A DNA stretch of 64,000 bases. It comes from Pelagibacteraceae bacterium AG-337-G06 (GTDB lineage: Bacteria > Pseudomonadota > Alphaproteobacteria > Pelagibacterales > AG-422-B15). The stretch covers positions 1 to 64,000 of the forward strand of contig QBZX01000003.1 of the NCBI GenBank assembly GCA_003282175.1, in the 5' to 3' direction. How positions within the stretch are numbered: the stretch's first letter is position 1; each line of letters starts with the position of its first letter. A program made the translations under genes and the position numbers. The notes under the pieces were generated by a model, which was not told the DNA's origin, searched no databases, and worked only from the letters and a program-made list of their open reading frames with translations. This document shows positions 9,152 to 18,035 of the stretch, piece by piece.

Positions 9152-10439
9152 TATATTTTTCTATATTTATATTAAAATTGTCAGGTGTGGGATATTTTCC
9201 AAATAAAGTAATTTTAATTCTTTCTCCAATTAATTTTAAAAATAACTGTGACGAAGCTGCAAGTTTTTTTTCTTTTTTATCTATTTTATAATCTAAAAAA
9301 TATGAATAGTTTCTTAGTTTTGATTTTATAAATTCATTAAAATTATCCTCACTAATTTTTATATACCCAGGAAAGTTGTAATACCAATTTTGATTGCCTA
9401 TCAATATATGAGGGGTGTCTAATATAATAGACTCTGCGGCGATAGATGAACCAATACTTATCGTAAATAATGAATTTTTACATAATTCATAGGAAGATCT
9501 ATTATTGTCATAATTGATGATTACATCAGGATACATGCTCTCAATTCTTTTCCAATATCTTCTCACTGATATATCTTTATTTATAGTGTTTGGGTGAACC
9601 CGAATTTTAAGTTCATACTTACCAAAATCTATGTCCAACAGTTCTTTTATAATTTTCGACTGATTAATAGGTTTCTCATAAGTGAATTTATACTCATCGT
9701 TACTGCTTGTAAAATATGTGATATATTTTTTTTCAGTTGCGTTCTCGATAGTTTTATTCTTAAACCAATATTCTAATACTTTTGATTCGTTTTCTTTATA
9801 AAAATTTTCAATTTCATTTTGATATAGATCAAGTTTATGCAAGCTATGCCTCATATAGTATATTTTATTCTGATAATTGTTACATTCATGAAATATAAAA
9901 TTTAAATTTTTAATTTTTCTTAATTTCTTTTGTATAGTAAATTCTACTGGAAGCCGCCCATTAAATAAAAGTATATCGTCAGCGGCTTTGATTTTCTTCT
10001 TCTTCACTAGGTTATCAATAATAGAGTCCGTTTCATTAATGGTTTCTCTCAATTTCTTTGAATATTTATTATGTCTTAAAAAAGAAATTCCATATTCAGT
10101 ACAAGAATAGGTTTCCATTATCTGGTGTATATCACTCTCACAAATATTTCCTTTATCAAAGCTCATACATTCTAGAAATTGAAAAATCTTTTTTTTATTT
10201 AGCTTATAAATATAATATGAAATAGATTTATTGAGACCATTCCTTATTTTTCTTGATACATTTAATTTAAATGGAAGATAATTTCTCCAGGTATATTCAT
10301 GTCTATAAGAGAGATATTTAACTAAATTAATAATTATTACTTTTCCATAATCATTTCTATATTTTTCAGCAAAATGTAAAGAAGCCTCATAATGAGGTGA
10401 CTGATAAGTAGTAATAAATACGACTAAATTTTTTTTCAT
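9144..10439 (-). CDS. Capsule/surface polysaccharide biosynthesis protein (GT-B-like)
   Basis: 431 residues of no firmly recognised family. The C-terminal half has features shared by KpsS/KpsC- and TagF-like capsule enzymes: KIRVHPNT, then a SIGSSIAAESIILDTPHILIG stretch typical of GT-B nucleotide-sugar binding in that group. The N-terminal FITTYQSPHYEASLHFAEKY looks like a Rossmann start. No membrane helix is evident. It lies between the methyltransferase gene (18 bp upstream) and wavE (8 bp overlap). A transferase adding Kdo-like, nonulosonate or polyol-phosphate units is possible; the sequence alone does not decide. Confidence 0.6.
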   Translation of the reverse strand: MKKNLVVFITTYQSPHYEASLHFAEKYRNDYGKVIIINLVKYLSYRHEYTWRNYLPFKLNVSRKIRNGLNKSISYYIYKLNKKKIFQFLECMSFDKGNICESDIHQIMETYSCTEYGISFLRHNKYSKKLRETINETDSIIDNLVKKKKIKAADDILLFNGRLPVEFTIQKKLRKIKNLNFIFHECNNYQNKIYYMRHSLHKLDLYQNEIENFYKENESKVLEYWFKNKTIENATEKKYITYFTSSNDEYKFTYEKPINQSKIIKELLDIDFGKYELKIRVHPNTINKDISVRRYWKRIESMYPDVIINYDNNRSSYELCKNSLFTISIGSSIAAESIILDTPHILIGNQNWYYNFPGYIKISEDNFNEFIKSKLRNYSYFLDYKIDKKEKKLAASSQLFLKLIGERIKITLFGKYPTPDNFNINIEKYNE

Positions 10440-10457
10440 ATAAGTTGTTAGAAACTT

Positions 10458-11144
10458 CTAAGCTTGAGCGACTAAATTATATACACAGTGTCGGTACGGC
10501 TCTGTAGATGTTTGAATACTTTCCTTAACTACATGCTCTAACTCTAATATCTTAAATGACTTAGCCTCAAAGAGCTCATAAATATGATCTTTCGAAAAGA
10601 AATGAACGTTTCCTACGCCCTTAAACTGTTTTGTATTAATATTTTTTCTTGTGAATTCGTCAACTTTTTCACCTAACTTAAATGATGAATGTTCTGTAGA
10701 AAATAAATCAACTCCAAAGTAAAATGACTTTTGACTCATTTTATTTTTCAAAACTGTTAGGCACTCTTTTATGCTCGCAGTAGAATTGTGAGTTAGGCTC
10801 CCACGATCTACAACAGCATCAAATTTTAAATCAAAGGGAATCGATTTCGTGAAATCCCCAGCCACTAAGTTTTGTCTTAGTTCAGGAAACTTATCTTTTA
10901 GCTGATTTATTATTATTTCACTTCCATCAAGACCATAGAAATGATTTTTTCTATTAATAAAAAAAGGTATATTAGCTCCAGCTCCGCAGCCAATCTCTAA
11001 AATGTTATTATATTTCTCTACTGGATTACAATATTTTGAAACTAATGATACTACATCACTCCAAGGCCATATCGACATATGAATATTTTGATCATATATA
11101 TTTTCCCATTCTTTTGAAAAACCATTTAAATTTATTTCGTTCAT
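10458..11144 (-). CDS. SAM-dependent class I methyltransferase
   Basis: 228 residues with the Rossmann SAM motif ILEIGCGAGANIPFF near residues 47-61, an acidic strand-2 end (YGLDGSE), and FDAVVDRGSLTHN as the post-II region. Class I methyltransferases of this type in polysaccharide loci methylate sugar hydroxyls, amines or carboxyls. The gene is 41 bp downstream of the WbqC-like gene and 18 bp upstream of the capsule-type gene, all co-directional, so it belongs to the pseB-led operon. Target not identifiable. Confidence 0.8.
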   Translation of the reverse strand: MNEINLNGFSKEWENIYDQNIHMSIWPWSDVVSLVSKYCNPVEKYNNILEIGCGAGANIPFFINRKNHFYGLDGSEIIINQLKDKFPELRQNLVAGDFTKSIPFDLKFDAVVDRGSLTHNSTASIKECLTVLKNKMSQKSFYFGVDLFSTEHSSFKLGEKVDEFTRKNINTKQFKGVGNVHFFSKDHIYELFEAKSFKILELEHVVKESIQTSTEPYRHCVYNLVAQA

Positions 11145-11185
11145 ATTAATTTTTATATTTCTAATAATTTATTCTAATAAAACAA

Positions 11186-11884
11186 TTATAGAGATTTTAT
11201 ATTATCTTTTAAGAGTATTTTTAATGAATTATGACCTTCATTAAAAATAAGATCCAGAAATGACATTTTAGGACAAAATTCACCATGTAATTGATCATAC
11301 TCAGGATGATCATATTCTTGAAAGTAAGCTTTAATATCATTGGCTATAAATGACTCTTTGTTTGCATAATTTTTTCCTTCAGATCCAAATAAATATTTTT
11401 TAGCACCGAGTTTTTTACACATATCCAAGACTAAATCTGACTTAACTCCCTCAAAGTTATTTTCACTTGCAATGATTATATTAGTTTTTATATCAAGGGC
11501 TTTTAGTCCAAATTTAATAAACTCTAAATTTAAGTCTGAAAGTAAGTCATATTTTGTTCGCATTAAAATTCTTTCTATTTCCACAATATATTTATCATAA
11601 AATTTAGATTTCTTATAAGCAAGTGAGATAGATCTAAAGTGTTTTTTATTCCAACCATTATTGATTATTTTTATTTTACCTACCTTCTTTGAAAAATGGT
11701 TCTTGGACTCAACTGGCACAGACAACCATATTGGACCTTCATTCGTTTTAATCAAATTGCGGTTATTAAAATCTTTATTTTGATACTGCGCGATATCAAA
11801 ATAACAATAATAATCTGTTAAATAAATTTTATGAAAAAATCCTAACCAAGGGATATAAACTGGCTGGTGGGCTGTTAAAATCAT
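11186..11884 (-). CDS. WbqC-family protein
   Basis: 232 residues that begin with MILTAHQPVYIPWLGFFHKI and continue with YFDIAQYQNKDFNNRNLIKT and WLSVPV, the conserved N-terminal blocks of the WbqC family; YLFGSEGKNY lies towards the C-terminus. WbqC-like genes occur widely in O-antigen loci, often beside DegT aminotransferases, and their biochemical role is not well settled; a link to amino-sugar acyl or aminoacyl modification has been proposed from context. Here the gene overlaps the second DegT gene by 4 bp, so the usual association holds. Confidence 0.85.
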   Translation of the reverse strand: MILTAHQPVYIPWLGFFHKIYLTDYYCYFDIAQYQNKDFNNRNLIKTNEGPIWLSVPVESKNHFSKKVGKIKIINNGWNKKHFRSISLAYKKSKFYDKYIVEIERILMRTKYDLLSDLNLEFIKFGLKALDIKTNIIIASENNFEGVKSDLVLDMCKKLGAKKYLFGSEGKNYANKESFIANDIKAYFQEYDHPEYDQLHGEFCPKMSFLDLIFNEGHNSLKILLKDNIKSL

Positions 11885-12897
11885 TTTGTATCTGCAGCTA
11901 TTTGAGCGATTCTTTTTGCGTCTTTAAGTGAAAGAGTAGGATAAATTGGTAAAGAAAGAGTTTCTTCTGTCATCCTAATTGAATTTTTAAATTTACTTTT
12001 ACCGCTTAATAGTTCCCATTTCTCGATAGGGATAATTGATCTAATTTTATTTGAGTTCAGTTTTTCAATTATTTTCTTTGGATTAGATGTTCTAATTACA
12101 GCTCTATATCTTACTGGTTTAAGGTTCTTACTTAAATCGTTCCCCAGAAGACTGAGGCCTGCATCACTGTATATTTTAAAAATTTTTTTTCTTTTTTCGA
12201 TAAATGACTTTAATTTGCTTAATTGCATTCTTCCAATTGATGCATGAATGTCTGTCATTTTTACATTAAGATTTGGAACATGGCTTCTACTTTCATCGAA
12301 ATCTCTATAATCTCTTGCCTTCTTTATAAACCCGCTGTTTTTGGAAACAATCATCCCACCCATTCCGCCTGATGTGATCAATTTAGTGGCTTGAAAAGAA
12401 AGAACTCCTACATCTTTTATTGTTCCTGTAGGTTGATTATTTACGTATGCGCCAAGTGAATGTGCACAATTTTCGATTACAATTGATTTGCTATAGCCTG
12501 ATAAGTCAACAGGTATTCCATACATATGAGGTACTATTAAAAAATCTGGGGGTGATTTCCTTACATCACTAATATTAATATTAGGATCCATTCTATTAAT
12601 ATCAAAAAGTTTTTCTTTTGCACCTGCCGTTGCAGCTGCTCCTCTTAATACCCTACTAACATAGACTGGCATTCCAACAGTTCTTTGTTTGGCTTTTAGT
12701 ACTGTTAATGCAACAAACATTGCCATTGAACAACTAGATACCGCCACAGCATGAGATTTTGGTAATTTTAGAAAATTGCAAATTTCATTCTCAAAAAGCT
12801 CTACTTCTCTACCTTGAGCAATCCAGCCAGACTTAATTACTCGTTCAGCACAAAGTCTTTCTTCTCTCTTAAGAGTTAGTTTGTTATGAGGGATCAT
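11881..12897 (-). CDS. DegT/DnrJ/EryC1 aminotransferase paralogue with altered active site
   Basis: 338 residues, homologous along its whole length to the next gene upstream (shared IPHN.LT, SGW, KLITSGG.GG, KDYRDFD-like and SIIP segments). The PLP Schiff-base lysine is kept (K172 in FQATKLITSGG). The aspartate that normally contacts the PLP pyridine nitrogen (IEDxxH in PseC) is asparagine here: N143 in VIENCAHSLG. This predicts weak or changed chemistry, or a partner role with its twin, since DegT active sites form at a dimer interface. It overlaps the twin gene by 4 bp and wbqC by 4 bp. Confidence 0.85.
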   Translation of the reverse strand: MIPHNKLTLKREERLCAERVIKSGWIAQGREVELFENEICNFLKLPKSHAVAVSSCSMAMFVALTVLKAKQRTVGMPVYVSRVLRGAAATAGAKEKLFDINRMDPNINISDVRKSPPDFLIVPHMYGIPVDLSGYSKSIVIENCAHSLGAYVNNQPTGTIKDVGVLSFQATKLITSGGMGGMIVSKNSGFIKKARDYRDFDESRSHVPNLNVKMTDIHASIGRMQLSKLKSFIEKRKKIFKIYSDAGLSLLGNDLSKNLKPVRYRAVIRTSNPKKIIEKLNSNKIRSIIPIEKWELLSGKSKFKNSIRMTEETLSLPIYPTLSLKDAKRIAQIAADTK

Positions 12898-13922
12898 TTT
12901 GATATATTTTGAAGTACTTTAATTACTCTTAATTGATGATTTTTTGAGAGCCGTGGGTACATAGGAATAGCAACCAACTTTTTTGTAAATTTTTCAGCAT
13001 TCCTGTATTTTATTTTTGAATCTAATAGCTCTCTTTTTCTTAATGGTATTATTGAACTAATTTTGTTTATTTTTAGACTTTTTATAACCTCATTTGGTCT
13101 AGGTGATATTAATATAGCCCTATGTCTCACTGGTGAAAAATCATCATTTAATGGGTTTAGTAAATGCAACCCTGAATTATAATATTGTTGAAAAATATCT
13201 TCTCTTTTTTTTAAAAATAATGGTAATTTTTTTAATTGAACTCTTCCTATTGCAGCCTGCATGTTTGTCATAAGGAAGTTAAATCTTATTTTTTCATCGT
13301 CTCTATTATCAAAATCTCTATAATCTTTTAACATTTTTATTATTGATTTATTCTTTGAAATTATAACACCTCCTTGACCTCCGGAAGTAATTAATTTAGT
13401 AGATGCAAATGAACATACACCTACATCTCCTCTCAGACCAATTTTTTTACCTTTGACTTTAGATCCTATTGCTTGGGAAATATCCTCTATAACTTTAAAC
13501 TTATATTTGTTAGTTAAATCTAGCGGTATTCCATATAATGATGGTGCGATTAATATATCGATATTCTTATTTTTAACTTCATTAATATCAATATTTGGCG
13601 ATTCTACAGAAGAGTCTATATATACAGGTGTTCCTCCTATTAGATGAGTTGCATTTCTAAGTGAGCAGCATGAGTATACTGGTATTCCGATTTTTTTATT
13701 TTTTGCATTCAAGGCCCAAAGCGATAAGTATAGGGCAGCGGATCCACTGGACACAGCCATAGCGTGCCCATCTGGAAGTGAAAAAAAATTACACAAATCA
13801 TTTTCAAACTCTTTAACTTGTTCAGCTGATGTAAGCCAACCTGAATTAAGAACCTTAAGCGCTGCAGACTTTTCTTCTGCTTCAATTGTTAAATTATTGT
13901 GTGGTATTTCAGTGTTATACAT
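12894..13922 (-). CDS. DegT/DnrJ/EryC1 sugar aminotransferase
   Basis: 342 residues with an intact PLP site: D147 in VIEDISQAIG and lysine K176 in FASTKLITSGG, plus the N-terminal IPHNNLTIEAEEKSA block. The family transfers an amino group, usually from glutamate, to a keto sugar nucleotide. It is shorter than PseC (396 residues) and clearly a separate lineage, so it probably aminates a second sugar of the glycan or forms a pair with the downstream paralogue. Its start overlaps the acyltransferase stop by one base (TAATG). Histidine of the usual ED..H motif is glutamine here. Confidence 0.87.
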   Translation of the reverse strand: MYNTEIPHNNLTIEAEEKSAALKVLNSGWLTSAEQVKEFENDLCNFFSLPDGHAMAVSSGSAALYLSLWALNAKNKKIGIPVYSCCSLRNATHLIGGTPVYIDSSVESPNIDINEVKNKNIDILIAPSLYGIPLDLTNKYKFKVIEDISQAIGSKVKGKKIGLRGDVGVCSFASTKLITSGGQGGVIISKNKSIIKMLKDYRDFDNRDDEKIRFNFLMTNMQAAIGRVQLKKLPLFLKKREDIFQQYYNSGLHLLNPLNDDFSPVRHRAILISPRPNEVIKSLKINKISSIIPLRKRELLDSKIKYRNAEKFTKKLVAIPMYPRLSKNHQLRVIKVLQNISK

Positions 13923-14380
13923 TATTTTTTTCTTTTAAAATATTCTTCTTTTACTCTCGCTGGATTACCAGCAATTAGGGAGTATGGAGGTATGTTAAAA
14001 TTGCCAACAAGAATTGTTCCAGCTGCAATTACTGAATGGTGCCCAACTTTTATTTTACCAGAAATTACACTATGAGAACCAACGAAAACACAATTGCCAA
14101 GCGTGATTTTTCCTCTTGTAATTTTTTTTGAAATACCTATGCACTTTTTGTGAGAGTCAGCAGCATTGATTGCCACAAATGATGCAATATCGCAGTAATT
14201 TCCAATTGAAACTTCTGCATCTTTAGCCTGAATTTCAGTAAAGCCCCCTATAATCACACCTTTTCCAATATTAGGGTTTCCAACAATCCAAACCAGAGGG
14301 TGAAATCTATTTTTTGGGATATCAGTAAGCTTCGTGAAGCATTTCTGAATTTCTGCTTTTGAAAGACTTTTACTCACCAC
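13922..14380 (-). CDS. Left-handed beta-helix (hexapeptide) acyltransferase
   Basis: 152 residues with hexapeptide-repeat character throughout the middle (GNPNIGKGVIIGGF, ISGKIKVGHHSVIAAGTILVG) and the C-terminal signature PPYSLIAGNPARVKEEY of trimeric sugar acetyltransferases. The enzyme would acetylate an amino or hydroxyl group of a sugar using acetyl-CoA. The start codon is GTG at 14380, overlapping the pseI stop by 11 bp; a second GTG follows immediately. Placed between pseI and the DegT pair, it likely acylates the amino sugar made by those aminotransferases (inference). Confidence 0.85.
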   Translation of the reverse strand: MVSKSLSKAEIQKCFTKLTDIPKNRFHPLVWIVGNPNIGKGVIIGGFTEIQAKDAEVSIGNYCDIASFVAINAADSHKKCIGISKKITRGKITLGNCVFVGSHSVISGKIKVGHHSVIAAGTILVGNFNIPPYSLIAGNPARVKEEYFKRKK

Positions 14381-15437
14381 TGCTATTTATATCCCCTATT
14401 TTAATACATTCTCCTTTTTTTATTAATCTATTTGATTTTGATTGAATTATGTCCTGAAACATTGAAGCCGGAAGTCCATCTCCAGGCCTTCTCATTCCAA
14501 TATTATCATTACTAAAGAGCTGATTTTTTTTTATATCTTTCAGGGCAACAATACTGCGTCTAGCAAGTATTCTCATTTCTTTTTCTGATTCCGTTGGCAT
14601 TACGTGACTAGTACCTAACATGTCATAAGAGGTCCTAATTGATTTTATCCATTTTGATAATTCATTGGGATTAGATGAAAACCAATGATCCGGACCAGGA
14701 AGATTATTATCCAAAGTAAAATGTTTTTCAAAAATTCTAGCTCCTTTTGCAACAGCTACACATGCAGCTAACTCATCTTCTGTATGATCTGAGAAACCTA
14801 AAATAATCTTTGGAAAGGCTTTTGATAGAGTTGATAATTTGTTTAAATTCACGTCTTCTGGTGGAGTTGGATATTGTGAGGTACACAACATTAAAGCTGT
14901 AGGATAACCTTTATACCATCCAATCTCTGACAACGAGCTATATACTTCAGCAAGGTCACTCATGCCACAAGAGAGAATAATTGGAAGTTCAGTTGAACTA
15001 TATTTTTTTAACAGTGGCAGATTGACAAAATCATCAGAACCAATTTTTATTGCTGGAACAGGCAGTTTGAGTAATATTTCAAGATCTGTATAATTTTGAG
15101 GAGTTGAAAAAAAAGTAATATTTTTTTTATCTGCATATTCCTTAAGTTTAAACCATATATCACTCTCAAATTCATATCTTTTGAACATTTCAAGCATTGA
15201 TTCTGTTACTTTTTTTCCTTGGGATTTATACGTAAACATTTGATCTTTATCGCCACAAAGTTCTTCTGATTTAAAAGTTTGAAATTTTACTGCATTAGCA
15301 CCTGACTCTTTTGCTACATCTATCATTTCATAGGCTTTTAATACATCGCCATTGTGATTTATTCCTACCTCTGCAATGCAATAGGGCGGAAAATCATATC
15401 CTATCTTCACTTCATTAATTTTTATAAAAGAATTCAT
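14370..15437 (-). CDS. pseI: Pseudaminic acid synthase (NeuB/PseI family)
   Basis: 355 residues: an N-terminal TIM-barrel NeuB domain (PPYCIAEVGINHNGDVLKAYEMI, NAVKFQTFKSEEL, ILGFSDHTEDELAACVAV, FEKHFTLD) and a C-terminal antifreeze-like SAF domain (about 290-355, with ARRSIVALKDIKKN and GDGLPASMF). It condenses phosphoenolpyruvate with the 6-deoxy diacetamido sugar released by PseG to make the nine-carbon acid. PseI is preferred over sialic or legionaminic synthases because PseB, PseC, PseH and PseG candidates are in the same island. It starts 24 bp after the aldo/keto reductase gene. Confidence 0.85.
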   Translation of the reverse strand: MNSFIKINEVKIGYDFPPYCIAEVGINHNGDVLKAYEMIDVAKESGANAVKFQTFKSEELCGDKDQMFTYKSQGKKVTESMLEMFKRYEFESDIWFKLKEYADKKNITFFSTPQNYTDLEILLKLPVPAIKIGSDDFVNLPLLKKYSSTELPIILSCGMSDLAEVYSSLSEIGWYKGYPTALMLCTSQYPTPPEDVNLNKLSTLSKAFPKIILGFSDHTEDELAACVAVAKGARIFEKHFTLDNNLPGPDHWFSSNPNELSKWIKSIRTSYDMLGTSHVMPTESEKEMRILARRSIVALKDIKKNQLFSNDNIGMRRPGDGLPASMFQDIIQSKSNRLIKKGECIKIGDINSSGE

Positions 15438-15461
15438 AATTTCAAATTTTATGTATGATTA

Positions 15462-16337
15462 TTAATAACACCAATTACTTGGATTTATCAAGCCTTCATC
15501 GCAAGAGGCTACATCTGGAAATTCCATATTTTTATCGAATTTTAATTTAATGATCTGTTCGAGCTGCTGACTATTATTCACGCCAATAACTAATCTATCG
15601 ATGCTTTTTTCATTATATGTAAATGCAAGACATGCCTCCAAAGATGATATATTATTTATTTTTAACCATTCATGCCATTTTTTAAATATATGCGACCATT
15701 TATTAAAATATTTTGGAATTTGATGACTACTCATCAATAATAATCCCTGTAAAAAAATAGACCTAACATGAAGTTCAATATTATTTAAGTTTAATAGTTC
15801 AATTATTTTTCTTGATATTATTCTTTGATCTACGATATTAAAGGGTGCCTGTACTAAATCCAGATCAAAATTTTTAATATACCTATAAAGGTCATCAGTC
15901 GAATAAATTGATAACCCAATTTTTTTTATCTTTTCTTCTTTTTTTAAATTGATTAATGATTTAAATATGATGTCTCCTGTAGATGTAAATAATTGATCAG
16001 GATAATGAAGTATAAGTCCATAAAGATTATTGACCTTTAATCTTTTAATTGAATTTTCAACCTGACTTGTAATCCATAGCTCAACTTTTGATTTATCCAT
16101 TTCAGGTACCTTAGGAAGTTTTGTGATGATGCTTAATTTGGAGTTATTATTATCACCAATAATTTTTTCGCTATTACCATAATTCATTGATGTATCAAAA
16201 AAAGAAATTTGATATTTATCTGCTAAATCAAAGATCTTGTTCACTTCACTTTGGTTTAAAATTATACCAGAATTACTTATTCCATAACTAGTACCAAATT
16301 GAGCTGTACCAATAACAATTTTGTTCTTACTAATCAT
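15462..16337 (-). CDS. Aldo/keto reductase
   Basis: 291 residues with the full aldo/keto reductase tetrad in order: D48 (FFDTS), Y53 (NYGNSE), K73 (ITKLP) and H111 (ILHYP). The TIM barrel with the VQAPFNIVDQR segment fits the small soluble group that uses NAD(P)H. It sits between pseH (8 bp overlap) and pseI in the operon. Reductases of this kind are found in other nonulosonate loci, where they may alter the sugar's oxidation state and so diversify the final acid. The actual substrate is unknown. Confidence 0.87.
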   Translation of the reverse strand: MISKNKIVIGTAQFGTSYGISNSGIILNQSEVNKIFDLADKYQISFFDTSMNYGNSEKIIGDNNNSKLSIITKLPKVPEMDKSKVELWITSQVENSIKRLKVNNLYGLILHYPDQLFTSTGDIIFKSLINLKKEEKIKKIGLSIYSTDDLYRYIKNFDLDLVQAPFNIVDQRIISRKIIELLNLNNIELHVRSIFLQGLLLMSSHQIPKYFNKWSHIFKKWHEWLKINNISSLEACLAFTYNEKSIDRLVIGVNNSQQLEQIIKLKFDKNMEFPDVASCDEGLINPSNWCY

Positions 16338-16848
16338 TTAGTATGGATGCAAGAATTCTGCCAACTCTTTTATTATCATGTATCCAGTAACTTTTAAGGT
16401 ATCCATCAATTGAATATCCACATTTCAAGAAACTATTCAGTCCTTTTTTATTTACGCTATAAAAACCTGCTTCTATTCTTTTTAGGTTCAATTCATTAAG
16501 GCCATATTTTGTTATTTTATCAATAGATTCTTGCGCATAACCCTTATTGTGACAATCTTTGTTGCCAATTAATATGCCAATATTTCCAACCTCGTCTATC
16601 GGATGCTTGATTGTTAGCCTAATATTTCCTATGTGTTTTTTGCTATTTTTTTCAAATATACCAAATAAGAAATTATGTTTACTAGCTTTTAGAGTACGAA
16701 CATATTCTTTAGTTGACTCAAGACTTTGTTTTTCATGTTTTACCTGCAAAAATTGGTTGATTTCCTTGTCATTTAACCATGAAACATACTCTTCAGTCAC
16801 ATCATGCTCCTCAAGTTCTCTAAAAATAAGATTCTTAGACTCTATCAA
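16330..16848 (-). CDS. pseH: GNAT N-acetyltransferase, PseH-like
   Basis: 172 residues of the RimJ/RimL-type GNAT fold: IFRELEEHDVTEEYVSWLND at the start, GNIRLTIKHP, GNIGILIGNKDCHNKGYAQESI as the acetyl-CoA motif A, and NLKRIEAGFYSVNKKGLNSFLKCGY. PseH acetylates the 4-amino group of the sugar made by PseC. The 4-bp overlap with pseC and the pathway order support the name; ribosomal-protein acetyltransferases are the generic alternative but would be out of place here. Confidence 0.82.
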   Translation of the reverse strand: MIESKNLIFRELEEHDVTEEYVSWLNDKEINQFLQVKHEKQSLESTKEYVRTLKASKHNFLFGIFEKNSKKHIGNIRLTIKHPIDEVGNIGILIGNKDCHNKGYAQESIDKITKYGLNELNLKRIEAGFYSVNKKGLNSFLKCGYSIDGYLKSYWIHDNKRVGRILASILND

Positions 16849-18035
16849 CTTAATGCCTTCTTTAAACTATTAATCACCCTATTTTGATCTTTTCTGGTTA
16901 AGGACGGATAAATAGGCATGCTAATTGCAGACTTATTATATTTTTCAGCTTCTTTACAATAGTTTTTTTTAAATCCTAGATGTTTATAAAATTCATGATG
17001 ATAAACTGGCATATAATGAAAATTTACGAGTATTCCATCATCTCTTAATGATTGCATTATGTCATTCTTTGAAAATCTGATGTAATCAAGTTTTAATTTA
17101 ATTATATATAAGTGCAGTGAAGATTTCTTAAATATTTCTTTAGAGGGCAATTCAACTGGTAGATTCTTCAACTGTGTATCGTATAAATTTGCTATTTGTT
17201 CTCTATTTTTCTTAAATTTATTTATTTTCTTTAGTTGACTTAATCCTAAAGCGGCATGCATGTCGCTCATTCTATAATTATAGCCAATAGATATTTGGTC
17301 ATAATTCCACTCGTATATATTTTTTTTATTTTTCATGTGTGAAGGATCTCTTGTAATCCCATGGCCTCTAAATAGTTTAAGTTTCATATCAAGTTTTTCA
17401 GAATTTGTTACTGCCATTCCTCCTTCTGCTGAAGTTATAATTTTTACTGGATGAAAGCTAAATACTGTAATGTCGCTGTATTTACAATTTCCAACAAGAC
17501 CCAATTTATATTTTGCGCCTAAGGCATGAGAGGCATCTTCAATAATTTTAAAATTGTATTTTTTTGATAATTTATATATTTTTTCCATATCGCAGGGCAA
17601 TCCTGAAAGGTGAACAGGTATTATTACTTTAGGAAGTTTTGAATTTTTCTTAGCCTTTATTAATTTTTTCTCTAAGTGGCTTAACGAAAGATTATTTGTC
17701 GATGGGTCAATATCAATAAAGTCCACTTTCGCTCCAAGATATACTGCACAATTAGCACTAGCAACAAAAGTTATTGAGCTTGTCCAGACAATGTCTCCCT
17801 TACCAACCCCTAAAGCAGCACATGCTGCATGGAGTGCACTAGTAGCACTATTCATTGCTGTTGCAAATTTACATTTATTGTATTTTTTTATTGAATTTTC
17901 AAAGTTCAATACTTCAGGTCCCTGGGTCAAATATGCAGAATTAAGAACCTTTATAACTTCTTTAATATCATTCTTTGAAATATCTTGAGTAGAATAGGGT
18001 ATAAATTTATTAGATTTTTTCAAAATCTTTTTCAT
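16845..18035 (-). CDS. pseC: PseC: UDP-4-keto-6-deoxy sugar aminotransferase
   Basis: 396-residue DegT-family aminotransferase with FIPYSTQDISKNDIKEVI, the usual PseC opening. It has AMNSATSALHAACAALGVG at the PLP phosphate site, D167 in IIEDASHALGAKY and the Schiff-base lysine K198 in SFHPVKIITSAEGG. Length matches known PseC (about 375-390). It converts the PseB product to UDP-4-amino-4,6-dideoxy-N-acetyl-L-altrosamine with glutamate as amino donor. The start codon lies 26 bp inside pseB, so the two are tightly coupled. Confidence 0.9.
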   Translation of the reverse strand: MKKILKKSNKFIPYSTQDISKNDIKEVIKVLNSAYLTQGPEVLNFENSIKKYNKCKFATAMNSATSALHAACAALGVGKGDIVWTSSITFVASANCAVYLGAKVDFIDIDPSTNNLSLSHLEKKLIKAKKNSKLPKVIIPVHLSGLPCDMEKIYKLSKKYNFKIIEDASHALGAKYKLGLVGNCKYSDITVFSFHPVKIITSAEGGMAVTNSEKLDMKLKLFRGHGITRDPSHMKNKKNIYEWNYDQISIGYNYRMSDMHAALGLSQLKKINKFKKNREQIANLYDTQLKNLPVELPSKEIFKKSSLHLYIIKLKLDYIRFSKNDIMQSLRDDGILVNFHYMPVYHHEFYKHLGFKKNYCKEAEKYNKSAISMPIYPSLTRKDQNRVINSLKKALS

